From positions 119,853,741 to 119,917,740 of the forward strand of contig CM041465.1 of the NCBI GenBank assembly GCA_023213395.1: a stretch of DNA of 64,000 nt. Direction: 5' to 3'. Below, one piece after another: positions 1-10,459 of the stretch. Positions within the stretch are counted from its first letter, which is position 1; the number at the start of each line of letters is the position of its first letter. The stretch comes from Cycas panzhihuaensis (taxonomy: Eukaryota; Cycadophyta). The translations under genes were made by a program, and so were the position numbers. The notes below the pieces were generated by a model that saw only the letters and a program-made list of their open reading frames with translations, was not told the origin of the DNA and searched no databases.

Positions 1-91
1 GTGTTGATGTTTCTCCCATCTCCATTACAGGCAAAAATTCTTCCCATTCTTCCAAGGAAGGTTCTATTTCTTCTGCCTCTACTGGTTCCTC
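1..91 (-). pseudogene. Gypsy D 3' extra ORF, distal part (after the copia A insertion)
   Basis: On the minus strand this piece is open throughout and acidic (EPVEAEE..., then SLEEWEEFLPVMEM). Placed directly after 7554, with copia A and one TSD copy left out, it continues the frame of the ORF at 8401-7554 (...KRRKDEE then EPVEAEE). It is therefore the more C-terminal part of the extra ORF downstream of the D integrase, and its end lies left of the window. The acidic, Glu-rich character matches the Lys/Glu-rich segment of the equivalent ORF in gypsy B (about 28200-28380). Function unknown. Confidence 0.7.
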
Positions 92-645
92 TGTTAAACC
101 TTATGTTTACATGTTAAGATTATGTATTTTAATTTTTATATAATATGTGTACTTTTGTACTTTAGGGGTGACTTATCACTTAAGTGATAAAGTGCACACC
201 CACATTCTTTCTAGTGACACAACCATGTCACTAAAGGGTCAAATGGACCCTCATGCATTTTTGCTCACATAAGAGCCCAAAAGGACACATGTCCTACATG
301 CAAGGCATGTATCTTGGATGTTTGACACTTGTCAAACATCTAAGGCCTTAGGTCTCTCATTTTACTCTATATAATGAGACCTCTCCTCATTGTCTCATAT
401 AGAGTTGGAGCTGTATTGTTATGCTGTCAGCTTGCTAATCAAACTGTTTATTCATTTGGAGGTTGGACCAATTCCAACCCCACACATTTGGTATCATTCT
501 CTTGTTCCTTCATTTTCATGCTTTGTCTTGCTTATGCTTTTCATCTTGAGAATATCATACTTGTTAGCATTTGTTGCTTTCTAGAACTAGAGTGAACCTA
601 GCTTCTAGATCTTGGGACTGTGAGGCCATTAGGCCTCTTTTCATA
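92..645 (+). repeat. Copia A 5' LTR with promoter
   Basis: Boundaries come from alignment to 7000-7553 and from the adjoining TSD and primer binding site. A TATA-like box (TATATAAT, 368-375) lies at the same offset as in the 3' copy (7276-7283). A perfect 18-bp palindrome occurs at 173-190, and short direct copies of the motif around ACATGT and CATGCA follow it. Confidence 0.92.
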
Positions 646-647
646 TT

Positions 648-660
648 TGGTATTAGAGCA
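648..660 (+). other. Primer binding site of copia A (initiator tRNA-Met type)
   Basis: TGGTATTAGAGCA lies 2 nt after the 5' LTR. It differs at one position from TGGTATCAGAGC, the usual copia site complementary to the 3' end of plant initiator tRNA-Met. Confidence 0.85.
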
Positions 661-2813
661 AGAAGAGGCTAGTTCCCTCTGTTCTGTTTGTTGTTGCTCA
701 AGGAGATTCAAAGAAGGGCTACAAACCCTTAGTGACGACCTTCGCCCTCCGAAGGCGATCCAAGGTTTGCTAAGACCCATTTTCTGCAAATTCAAACTTC
801 TTGGAGCAGTGTTGAAGGCTGAAGCAAGGCTACTTTCAAATCTAAAATTTTTTTTCAAATCTCTATCAAAGGGTGCAACACTATTTTCTTCAAAAATAGT
901 GCTTTTTCTTTAATTTTTCTTCAAAAAAAAATTATTTTCCGAAGATAAGAGGCGGATCGAGATATTAGATCACTTTGTGACTACAAATCAACTTTGTAAG
1001 CATTTTTGAGGCTCATAAGCATTTACTTAATCAATTTGTATCAGTTGTTCCTCAAATCTGGGTAAGTTTACTCACGTTTTTTGTAATTTTTCTACTAAAA
1101 TCTGCATTTTTTAGCTAATTTTTTTCTCACATTTGGATGCTGAGCTATTCTCCAGCCATTTGAAGCTCTCAGGCTGAATTTACTTGAAGTTTGAGGCCCC
1201 TTGCAGGTTGTGGATCAATTTTTGGGCATTTTCAGCCTTGAAATCCCACTCAAAAAGCACAAAAATTTACTGTTTTTCACTCTTTTTTCTCATATCAAGT
1301 TGGCTGTCCACATACTGACCCTGCATGCAGTTGTAGTAAACTTAAGGGAAGAGTCTTAGTGATTAATACGAGGGTTTAAAACCCCAGACAGCCGTACGCT
1401 CCAGTTTTCCTTTCTCAAGGACATGTAACCAGCCATAACTTCAATTACTTGCAGCTCTCTGCACACTTGACGAAAAACCTTGAGATTTTAGAGGGAGTTG
1501 GATACCATTTGGGCACACCTCCTCCTGAATTTTCAGCACAAACAGAGGTCTCTACACACTGTTCTCATTATTTGCGTGTCCATGGGAGCTGCCCAAATCA
1601 CGCTGCCATGATTGCAATTTTTTTTATATGTGATAAGTGACTCAAACAAGTAATTTCTAAGCACCATTATCATCATTAAGTGAAAATTTTCACTATTTTT
1701 AGTGCTTATTATGGCTCCCTGCATAGTGTCCTTATTGCTCAAAGTTACAAAAAAAAAAATTGAATTTCGGCCTTTATTTTTAAGCACTTCAAGCTTTATT
1801 TTACACTTATTCCATGTTTGTAAGTGTTAAAAAGTATTGTTGAAAGTGATTTTAAGTATTGATACTTTGTCAAAAGTGATATTTATCACTATTTCAACAC
1901 TCCTTTTAAGGCACCTTGCATGGTGACCTATTGCCCTTAGTCACAAAAAGGGCTCAAAAATACTTTGTACTTAATAAAATCACTTCATTTTTTTATCGTT
2001 GGAACTATTTTAAAGTCCCAACACTTGGTGCTTGGTGTTCTATTTTGCAAGTGGTTCTCTTACCTTCACTCTTGAGCATTAAAAGGAACCCATTTGTATC
2101 TTCATCACAAGGTTTTGCTTTGTTTCATTGAGTACTTAAGCATACTTTCAAAGTACTTTTCTTGCAAAACTCATTGTAATCAAGCATCTGTTTTTCACTT
2201 GGATCTGCATAAGCACTACACTTCATTAAGTACTGATTGTAACAACACTTTAAGTGTTCATATTGATGTACTAAATTTGCTTCTTTTTTAAGCCTTTTTT
2301 TCATTGTAAGCTTAATCAAGCACTTTCATAAGTACATCATCTAAGTAAAAATAAATCTTAAGTTCACTTTAACCTTCTAAAAAGTGACTTAAAATCTTGT
2401 TGGAGAGGCCCGAAAAAGGTTCAAACCTTGCCTCTGAAATAACCTTAAGCTTGGTGCATTCTCTAGGGGACCAACCGACCGATCGATTGGTGCGACAATT
2501 AAGGTTGCTTGAGGGAAAGGAGGTTCGAAAAGGGTGTTATTAGGTACATGAATCCCAGGCAAAGCATGGTACGTCCATGCAGATCGACCCTACCTGCCTT
2601 GTCCTAGATTTAACTTGGCCAACTATTGAATCTCCTCTATAAATCAGGGTTGGACCAACTCCATAGCCTAGTCCTCCACCCCTCATCATTCCATTCAGTT
2701 GTTGGCTCTTCTAGTAAGATCAGAACTGTTGGTTTCGTTAGAAGGTGGAACTTAAGCGACGAAAGCTTTGAGTTTCCAAGTTATTTGCTAGCTTCAAGCC
2801 TTACAACTAAAAC
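661..2813 (+). other. Long untranslated leader of copia A
   Basis: About 2.15 kb between the primer binding site and gag. I see no protein similarity in any frame. It is AT-rich and crowded with CACTT/AAGTG and ACTTAAG words. It holds two diverged copies of a block about 180 bp apart, around 1708 and 1887, each with a GGC(A/T)CC...TGCAT...GGTGACC-like core. The leader of copia C carries at least three such blocks. Short ORFs here look like chance. Confidence 0.7.
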
Positions 2814-3760
2814 ATGGTTGCTATTAACATGCTTAATGCATGCACCATTCGATTAACAGGTCAAGATAACTATCAATAATGGAAGAGACTCACTTAGAAT
2901 TTACTGATCATGAATGAATTTTGGGGTTATGTTTCTGGGAGACTACCTCAACCTGTACCTGTTGTCAATGGCAATGTAACTATGCAACCTAATGATGCTT
3001 TAGTTGCTGCTTGGGAAGCCAAAGATGAAATCGCTTTGGCATTCCTTCATATGATTATTGATGTACATGTGGATCAAAACATTGCTTGTGCTAAAACTTC
3101 TAAGGAAGCTTGGGACATTTTGTCCTCATTGTATGAAAGGCGAGATGAAGCTCGCATTTTAATGGTTAAAGCCAAATTGTATTCTGTAAAGTTTGTGAAT
3201 CCCATATCGGCTTTTCTTTCCTCCATCAAGGAGGTATGTAATGAGTTGAATACACTAGGTAGTCCAGCAACAAGAGATGAACTGATCACATCTATCACCA
3301 AAGCTTTGCCAAAGGACTACAATGGCTTCATATCATCTACTACAAGAGATGGTTCTCTCAAAAGAATGGCATTCAATGAATTTGAAAGTTTACTACTTCA
3401 AGAAGAACAAATCTACACCAAGGATAATGAGGAGGAACCATCCACATCAGGTGCATTCACGGCCAAATCAAAGGCCAAGTTGAACCCCAAACCTGCACTC
3501 TCAAAGCAGTTTGGGAGCATGAACATTGGGTCCTCAAGGACCAATGTTGTATGTCATTATTGTGGCAAACTTGGCCACATAGCACCTAATTGTCGAAAAA
3601 AGCAAGCAGATCTACGTCAACAGCAGCAGCAACCACGTCAACCAAATCAGCGACAACAGCAGCCACATCAGCAATACCAACAAAGATTCCAACAACAATA
3701 GCAGCAGCAGCAACCCCCTCGACCAAATCGAGGTGCCTATCGATGAAGTCAAAGAGGAAG
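2814..3760 (+). pseudogene. Copia A gag (nucleocapsid polyprotein), broken
   Basis: Gag packages the element RNA. The start ATG at 2814 is chosen by comparison with copia C (both begin with a short N-terminus leading to NLLxMNEFWGYVSG). Two in-frame stops (CAA to TAA type, then TAG) fall before residue 30. From 2910 a 263-codon ORF follows, with the copia Gag core (AWEAKDEIALAFLHMIID, AWDILSSLYERRDEAR) and one zinc knuckle, CHYCGKLGHIAPNC. A CAG/CAA-rich poly-Gln tail begins at about 3619. The ORF ends at a TAG inside the CAG run (CAG to TAG), and a G10 run near 3760 marks a frameshift into the protease frame. Confidence 0.88.
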
Positions 3761-5282
3761 GGGGGGGGGGTGTTAGAGGTGGCAATCAACGCCACTTTAA
3801 TCAGTTTGCAGATGAATACAAATTGTTTTGTGCATATCAAATATCCAAGGTTGATGAAACTTGGATTATTGATTCTAGAGCTTCACAACACATGACTGGA
3901 AGTGAAGAGATCCTCACTGACATCAAAGAAGGTAAAGGTCAATCAGTGACCTTTGGGAACAATCAATCTGTTAAGATTTCTGGAATAGGCACAATAACTC
4001 CATTTCATTCTTCATCAAATCCTTCCTCTTCATTTCCCGATGGCAATGTCTACTTCATACCTTCAATGGACAAGAACTTACTGTCTGTTAGCAAGTTGGA
4101 CAAGCAACAGGTGAGTGTCTTGTTCAGAAATGGGAAATGTATAATCAATGACAAAGATGACCAAGTAGTAGCTGTTGGATATGAGGATCAGGGCCTCTAC
4201 AAATTGGATGCAAATAATATAACACTTGATTCTGCTTACTTTGGCTCAATTGTCACTCCATACTTGTCAAAGATGCAACTTTGGCATCAACGTCTAGGCC
4301 ATTTGAGCTTAGACAATTTAAGGCAGATGATCAACAAAAATATGGTACATGGGCTTCCAAAGATCTATGGCACAAAATGTCTTTGTGAAGCGTGCATTAT
4401 GGGGACTCAGCATCGCTTGCCTTTCCCTAAAGGCAAAGCATGGCGTGCATCACATCCTTTGCAGCTGGTACACTCAGATTTGTGTGGACCTACGTCCACT
4501 GCATCTTTTAGAGGAGCTTTGTATTACATCTCCTCCATTGATGACTTTTCTCATAAAGTCTATCATCAAACACAAATCTGAAGCATTTTTCAAGTTCAAA
4601 GAATTCAAGCTTGAAGTGGAAAATGAGTCTGGCCACTCAATCAAAACATTAAGGACAGACAATGGAGGTGAATTTACTTCAAATGAATTCACCCAATACT
4701 GCAAGGATAATGGCATTCAGAGACAATTGACTATTCCTCACACTCCTCAACAAAATAGGGGCTCCGAGCGAATGAACAGAACTTTGGCTAATAAAGCCAA
4801 AGCAATGATGCATGCACAAGGACTCACTCGAGCTTACTGGGCAGAATCATTTCACACAGCTGCCTATGTGTGTCCTTGATCCAACTATAGCAGTCACCAA
4901 TATGACACCCGAGGAGGCATGGTCTGGCTAAAAACCAACTGTCAGCCATTTGAGGACTTTTGGGTGCACTACTTACATGTACATCCCCGATCAGCAAAGG
5001 ACAAAATTAGACAAGCATAGTCTGAAATGCATCTTTGTAGGATATGCCATTCATAACAAAGCCTACAAGTTGTATGATCCCATAGGGAAGAAAATGCATC
5101 TCTCAAGAGATGTCATCTTTGCTGAAGAAGATCATAAGGAGTTGCAAACAGCATCCATGCAACCTCCCATTGACAAAGGCAAGAAGATTGTTGAGGCCTT
5201 CCTTCCCTCTCAATCTTCTACACCATGTACATCATACCGCACTTTGTTGGACCGTCTACATCAACTGATTTGCTCCACTTGA
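3733..5282 (+). pseudogene. Copia A protease and integrase, frameshifted
   Basis: The 3733-4581 frame holds the aspartic protease with DSRAS where active copias have DSGAS, so the conserved Gly is changed to Arg. It continues into integrase: the HHCC zinc domain (HQRLGHLSLDN ... CLCEAC) and the first catalytic Asp in HSDLCGP. A deletion or frameshift near 4555 moves reading to the frame ending at 4879, with DNGGEF (second Asp) and SERMNR (Glu). The usual NG before this Glu is disrupted to RG. A second break near 4880 leads to 4950-5282, the integrase C-terminal region (IFVGYAIHNKAYKLYDP, LSRDVIFAE). Intact architecture, dead protein. Confidence 0.88.
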
Positions 5283-5448
5283 TCCAAGCACATCTTCTGT
5301 TGATCAACCACTTAGACCAGAAGATCTTGAGGTTCAAGTTACTTCGATTCAAACGTTACCAAAATGATACACACAAACAGTTCAGGACGGCCACAATATT
5401 GAAGGTAAACGTCCATCAAAATCTGAGCGACAAACCAATTATGCACTT

Positions 5449-6970
5449 ATGGCTGAAGTGCTATGTGTTGATGAGCCTTCCACTTTTGAGGAGGCTTCTA
5501 AAAATGAAAATTGGAAGGCTGCCATGGATGAAGAAATCCATTCTATTGAAAAGAATGGTACTTGGGATTTGGTTGAATTGCCTAAACACAAACAGGCAAT
5601 CAGTTGTAAATGGGTCTACAAGACCAAATTCCATTCTGATGGTTCACTTAAACGGCAAAAGGCCTGCCTAGTAGCAAAAGGATTTAAACAAAAAGAAGGC
5701 ATAGAGTATGAGGAAACTTTTGCACCAGTGGAAAATATGAACAGCATCAGACTTAGCTGCTCAATACAAATGGCCAGTCTATCAAATGGACGTGAAGAGC
5801 GCCTTTCTTAATGGTGATCTTCAAGAGGAGGTATACTTGGAGCAACCTCACGGTTACAAAGTACAAGGCAAGGAGCATTTTGTATGTCGCCTAAAAAAGG
5901 CGTTATATGACTTGAAACAAGCTCCAAGAGCATGGTACTTAAAGATCAATGATTACTTCTTGAGACATGGGTTTCATCGATCTACTTCAAATCCTAATCT
6001 ATATATAAAACATGAAAAGAACCATGTCATTTTTGTTGCCTTGTATGTAGATGACTTAGTGATCACTGGCAGTGACACTAAGATGATACACATTCTCCAA
6101 GATGACTTGAAGAGAAGTTTCGAGATGACAGATCTTGGACTTCTCCATTACTTTTTAGGCTTTGAGATATGGCAACAGCCAGGCTATATCTTCATCTCCC
6201 AAGCGAAATACTCTTGGGACATTCTGCAGCGATTCAGGATGCACGACTGCAAACCAACGCCTACACCAATGGAGAATGGATCTAAGCTTACCCTCAATGA
6301 GGAAGCGGCACTGACAGATCCCACTTTATCGGCAGTTGATTGGGAGCCTCATTTATCTCACCAACACTCGACTGGACATTTCATTTGCAGTTGGGATTTG
6401 CTCACGATATATGTCTCAACCCAATCAAATACATTGGAATGCAGCTAAACGCATACTTAAATACATCAAAGGCACATTGCAACATGGCCTTGAGTATGCG
6501 CATAATGGGAACTTCACTCTGGAAGGGTTCTTAGATTCTGATTGGGCCGGTTGCCAAGATAACAGGAGATCAACCTCGGGATACTGCTTTTCCCTTGGTT
6601 CAGTAGTTGTTTCGTGGAGTTGCAAGAAGCAACCCAATGTTACCTTGTCCTCCACCGAAGTAGAGTACAAAGCTATAGTCAGTGCAGCTTGTGAGGCTAT
6701 CTGGCTACGACAGATTCTTGGGGAACTTCGACTTGAGCAAAATCACCCCACCAGGATATATTGTGACAATCAAAGTGTACTCAAGTTACCCAAGAATCCA
6801 GTTTTTCATGCACGGACAAAACACATCGAGATTCACCATCACTTCATCAGAGAGCATGTGCAGAATGGTGAGATCAACCTCGGTCTGAGACCTACAAAGG
6901 AGTAGGCGTGAGATATCTTTACCAAGCCTCTTGGTAGAAAAGTTTGTAAAATTCGGAGATGGTCTTGGTG
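5449..6970 (+). pseudogene. Copia A reverse transcriptase and RNase H, frameshifted
   Basis: 5449-5811 gives the RT N-terminus ([26 protein letters not shown]). A small deletion near 5752 shifts the frame. 5786-6448 carries the RT core with [26 protein letters not shown] and the catalytic YVDD. A further shift near 6340 leads to 6336-6905: GSLIYLTNTR, then RNase H with DSDWAG, LSSTEVEY and YCDNQSV. After the stop at 6905 the copia C-terminal words (FTKPLG) survive to about 6970. At least three frame breaks prevent expression. Confidence 0.9.
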
Positions 6971-6999
6971 TCAGGCTTAACATTGTAAGCGATGGCAGG

Positions 7000-7553
7000 T
7001 GTTAAACCTTATGTTTACATGTTAAAATTATGTACTTTAATTTTTATGTAATATGTGTACTTTTGTACCTTAGGGGTGACTTATCACTTAAGTGATAAAG
7101 TGCACACCCACATTCTTTCTAGTGACACAACGTTGTCACTAAAGGATCAAATGGACCCTCATGCATTTTTGCTCACATGAGAGCCCAAAAGGACACATGT
7201 CCTACATGCAAGGCATGTATCTTGGATGTTTAACACTTGTCAAACATCCAAGGCCTTAGGTCTCTCATTTCACTCTATATAATGAGACATCTCCTCATTG
7301 TCTCATATAGAGTTGGAGCTGTATTGTTATCTTTGTCGACTTGCTAATCAAGCATTTATTCATTTGGAGGTTGGACCAATTCCAACCCCACACATTTGGT
7401 ATCATTCTCTTGTTCCTTCATTCTCATGCTTTGTCTTGCTTATGCTTTTCATCTTGAGAGTATCATACTTGTTAGCATTTGTTGCTTTCTAGAACTAGAG
7501 TGAACCTAGCTTCTAGATCTTGGGACTGTGAGGCTATTAGGCCTCTTTTCACA
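7000..7553 (+). repeat. Copia A 3' LTR
   Basis: Matches 92-645 end to end and ends in CA. The purine-rich tract in front (gcgatggcagg) is weak for a polypurine tract. The 18-bp palindrome (7081-7098) and TATA-like box are conserved. Confidence 0.92.
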
Positions 7554-8401
7554 TCCTCTTCATCTTTCCTTCTTTTACTACTTTTCCGTATTGTTTGCTT
7601 AGCCCCATGAGGAATGGGTGTCCCGGGGGTTTGCTATAACCATTTGAGAACTTTGCTCATTTGCTTTTGAACCCTTTTTTTCAATTCTTGATCCTGTGTA
7701 GTGTCTGGAAACTCAGTCACCCACCGTTTAATAAGTGGTTCTTTTGGAGAAGTAGTTGTTTTTGTTAAATGTACATTTGGACATTGATAAAATAGAATGG
7801 CTAACAACAATGAAGCGTGACAAAAAGGATGCATCATTATTTCTTGAATCTGCTGCTTCATGCTACCTGCTAGGAATTCCGACCAATCCAACTTCTCCCC
7901 ATCCCAGAATTCTGACCAATCCAACTTCTCCTCATCCCAGAATTTTAGTAGTATCGGCATCATTCCCCTTGGAATGTATGTGTATTTCCATTTCGATAAA
8001 AACCTGGAATTGATGACTTTTGCTATCCATTGCAATCTGACATCTTTTATATCTACCCCACGAATTCCTCCTGAGGTAAGTTGTGTGTTTTCCTAACAAA
8101 ATTCTTTCAACCATAGCTCATGGTCCACTTCTGATCTTTTGGTAGCCGTGGGAACTTCCCCTTCATTTGGAAGTCCTGTTATCAAATGAATTGTCTCCGC
8201 ATCTAACTTGATTTTCTTCATATCTTTTTTCAGTTCCATTAAGATGTTTTCCATAATTTCTTGATCATAATAAATAGGGTTACAGTATATGTATTCTCCC
8301 CAACCAGCCTACTTAATCTTGGTCTGAAATTGAGAAGGTAATGCTTATAGGTCTTTCTTCAACTTCGGCAGAAAAGTCTCTTGACACCGTGTTGTTCTCA
8401 T
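7554..8401 (-). pseudogene. Gypsy D 3' extra ORF, proximal part (plant-transposon-protein-like)
   Basis: Read on the minus strand from ATG at 8401, one frame runs with a few stops to the copia A insertion and then continues in 91-1. Landmarks: LITGLPNEGE, a W...I..RF segment, YIPRGMMPILLKFW, EKLDWSEFLAG, CHASLLLAILFYQCPNV, and a basic KSSKRRKDEE tail. Gypsy B has an equivalent ORF at 27405-29015 (LMGLPNEGEE, VPTNLRSMLLCIVEGEKINW). The pattern recalls the domain called putative plant transposon protein in Athila/Tat-type gypsy elements; that link is from memory. A 33-bp in-frame tandem duplication (7875-7940) repeats the motif WDxEKLDWSEF. Visible stops (for example in KWL*QTP) fit CAG to TAG. 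Confidence 0.65.
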
Positions 8402-9126
8402 GATGGGCTATGGAATTCCAGAGATAAACTAAAAATAACCTAGGAGTACTGATGCGAACCCTATGTGCGTACCTTTTTATGGTATGGTTGTTGTTTTCAC
8501 AGGTGCACTTTGATTTTGTACTTTGGATTTTGTCCTCCTGCTTCCCTGAATCATAGAGGTCCTTCTTGGCTGCTTGCTGTTGCGAACTCGAGCCAAATCG
8601 TCCTCTATTTTCCGTTGCATACCGTGCGGGAATGCTTGCAAGTACGTAGTATATATTTTTGTCTTAGGCGACCCTTTTGTTCTATGCGTACTCGACTGCG
8701 TACTTTTCAGGTACGTATAGTGTAAACCGGTTAACTTATTCACTTTTTTAACTGTGCGTACCCAGTAGTGTACTTTTCTGGTACGTATAGTTTATTTTGA
8801 CTTGTTTTACACAGTGCATACCTCGTAACATACTTTTCTGATACGCATACTGTATTTTACTGGTATGTATATGAAAAATCTGATTTCTTTGACAAAATTC
8901 TTATCTTATCCTTGATTCTTTTTGTCATAATATCCTTCTTGTTGATGATTCCTCTTATTGCTTATGTATATGATATGAGTTACGATTGTTTTTCTTGTTT
9001 TTCAATTTTTTTGTAGTTTTGTTTCCATACCGAACTAGATCACATTCCAGTATCAAGGCAATTCGATTTGCCTAACTTCATGCAACATGCTATGGTACAA
9101 CCAGTTGATCCGGCTGGTAGGCTAGT
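8402..9126 (-). other. Gypsy D spacer between integrase and extra ORF
   Basis: Non-coding, AT-rich, about 0.7 kb. It contains the GTAC-rich tandem repeats at 8676-8870. It does not match the D 5' LTR end to end, so I do not call it a 3' LTR. Confidence 0.6.
8676..8870 (-). repeat. Three diverged repeats of about 65 bp with GTACG motifs
   Basis: Three consecutive units each read, on the plus strand, TGCGTAC or TGCATAC, then a CTTTTC(A/T)G core followed by GTACGTATAG-like sequence and a T-rich tail. The same words are frequent in the D LTR. Confidence 0.7.
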
Positions 9127-10423
9127 CTACTCGATATATGGTTTTAGTCTGCTACCATTCACTCGGGTTGGTAGCAATGGCCCATCGATTTCCCATACTT
9201 GCACAGATCCATTTTCGAAAAAAATTTTTGCAATGTAAGGTCCTAACCATCGCATCTTGAGCTTGTCGAGGTGCATTCTGAACTTGCTGTCATAGAGCAA
9301 CACTTGGTTACCTTGTTTGAATTGTGGTTGGCGTAGATGTCGGTCATGCCACGCCTTTTGTCGTCTTTTCTCTATATTTTGTAACCATTTCGCCATATAT
9401 CTTTGTTCCTCTAGTCGCACCAATTCTTCCAATCTTCGTCGTAAGGATTAGAAATCGTCCAATCGACACTGCATAGCGGTTCTCAGGCTCGGTATCTCGA
9501 ACTCGGTCGAAAGAATGGCCTTTATTCCGTAAACGAGCTAGAATGGAGTCTGTCCAATTGATCTTTTATAAGTTGTTCTGAATGCCCATAACACGGATGG
9601 CAGTTTCTCAGCCCAGTCAGATCTCCCTACATCACATATTTTCCTTAAACAATTTTCAATTATTTTGTTTGAACTTTCCGCTTGCCCATTCGCCCTTGGG
9701 TAATACGGTGTAGATTTCCGATGGCTTATCATGAAGGATGATGTCAATAGCTCTATGGTTTGATTGAGAAAATGGGCTCCTTGATCACTTACAATCTCCA
9801 AAGGGCGTAATAATCACTTCGCAAAGAAATTGGGCCGTACTTTCCGCATCTGCTTTCCTCAAGGCTCTTGCTTCTACCCACTTGGTCATGTAATTAGTTG
9901 CCACTAGGATATATCAAGCTTTGGATCGTCGGGCGGCTGGTTTACTCGGTCCAACGAAGTCGAGCCCCCATTTCTCGAATGGTGCCAGAGGTAAGATTAG
10001 ATGTAGGGGTTGGAAATCCTGTCGATTAGGTTTCCCAACCCGTTGACAATAGTCGCATGCTTGAATCCACCTTCTTACGTCCTCGAACATTGATGGCCAC
10101 TAGAATCCAGACATCAAAATTTTCCTCCATGTTGCTAATTCTCCCATGTGTCCACCTGCTACACCTTCATGTGCTTGGGACATAATCTGGTTGATCTCGT
10201 GTGGCTGGACGCACTACCACAACACTTCATCTGGTCCTAGTTTATATAATTCCCCTTTTATTAGTTGATATGGTTCTGCTTTTCTGATAAAATTCTGTCG
10301 TTCCGTGCGGTCCAATTCTGGCGATACCTCCCCAGTTGCTGAATACTCTAGTATCCCCTCGTACCAGTCTATTGGAACTGCCTCCACACTGAACAATGCC
10401 GCATCCGGAAAGTCATCTGGCAC
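9127..10423 (-). pseudogene. Gypsy D integrase
   Basis: Joins the element cDNA into the host genome. After the RNase H the frame continues with an RNase H-integrase linker, the zinc domain (HEGVAGGHMGE ... CDYCQRVGK), WGLDFVGP with the first catalytic Asp, then a small deletion near 9803 that shifts frame. SDQGAHF (second Asp) and NGQAESSNK (Glu) follow. The C-terminal part has the gypsy GPY-like module (MRWLGPYIAKI, NGSRLKPYIE) and stops at 9127. In-frame stops occur near 10213 and 10110. Confidence 0.88.
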
Positions 10424-10459
10424 TCCCGTGGCCTTTTCCGCATTCGGAATTCTTGAAAA

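Larger units (their letters stand above)
92..7553 (+). mobile_element. Copia A, complete Ty1/copia LTR retrotransposon with decayed ORFs
   Basis: Two LTRs of 554 bp (92-645 and 7000-7553) start with TGTTAAAC and differ at roughly 20-25 positions by eye (about 4%). They flank a leader of about 2.2 kb, then gag, protease, integrase, RT and RNase H in copia order. The 5-bp sequence TCCTC occurs just outside both ends (87-91 and 7554-7558), the expected target-site duplication. The 3' LTR ends in CA and the 5' LTR in TA, a single change. Several stops and frameshifts make A non-autonomous. It lies inside the 3' ORF of gypsy D and is in the same family as copia C. Confidence 0.93.

Noticed and set aside
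374-584. Short ORFs inside the copia A LTR, repeated at 7298-7492
   Set aside because: Conserved only because the LTR is duplicated. They start at the transcript start region and have no domain.
598-913. Overlapping ORFs on both strands after the copia A LTR
   Set aside because: They span the LTR end and primer binding site. The leader of the related copia C does not preserve them.
8402-9126. Possible 3' LTR of gypsy D
   Set aside because: It lacks the TGTTGGGGCATATTG start and does not match 15993-16811 end to end. The extra ORF of D follows it, so it is an internal spacer.
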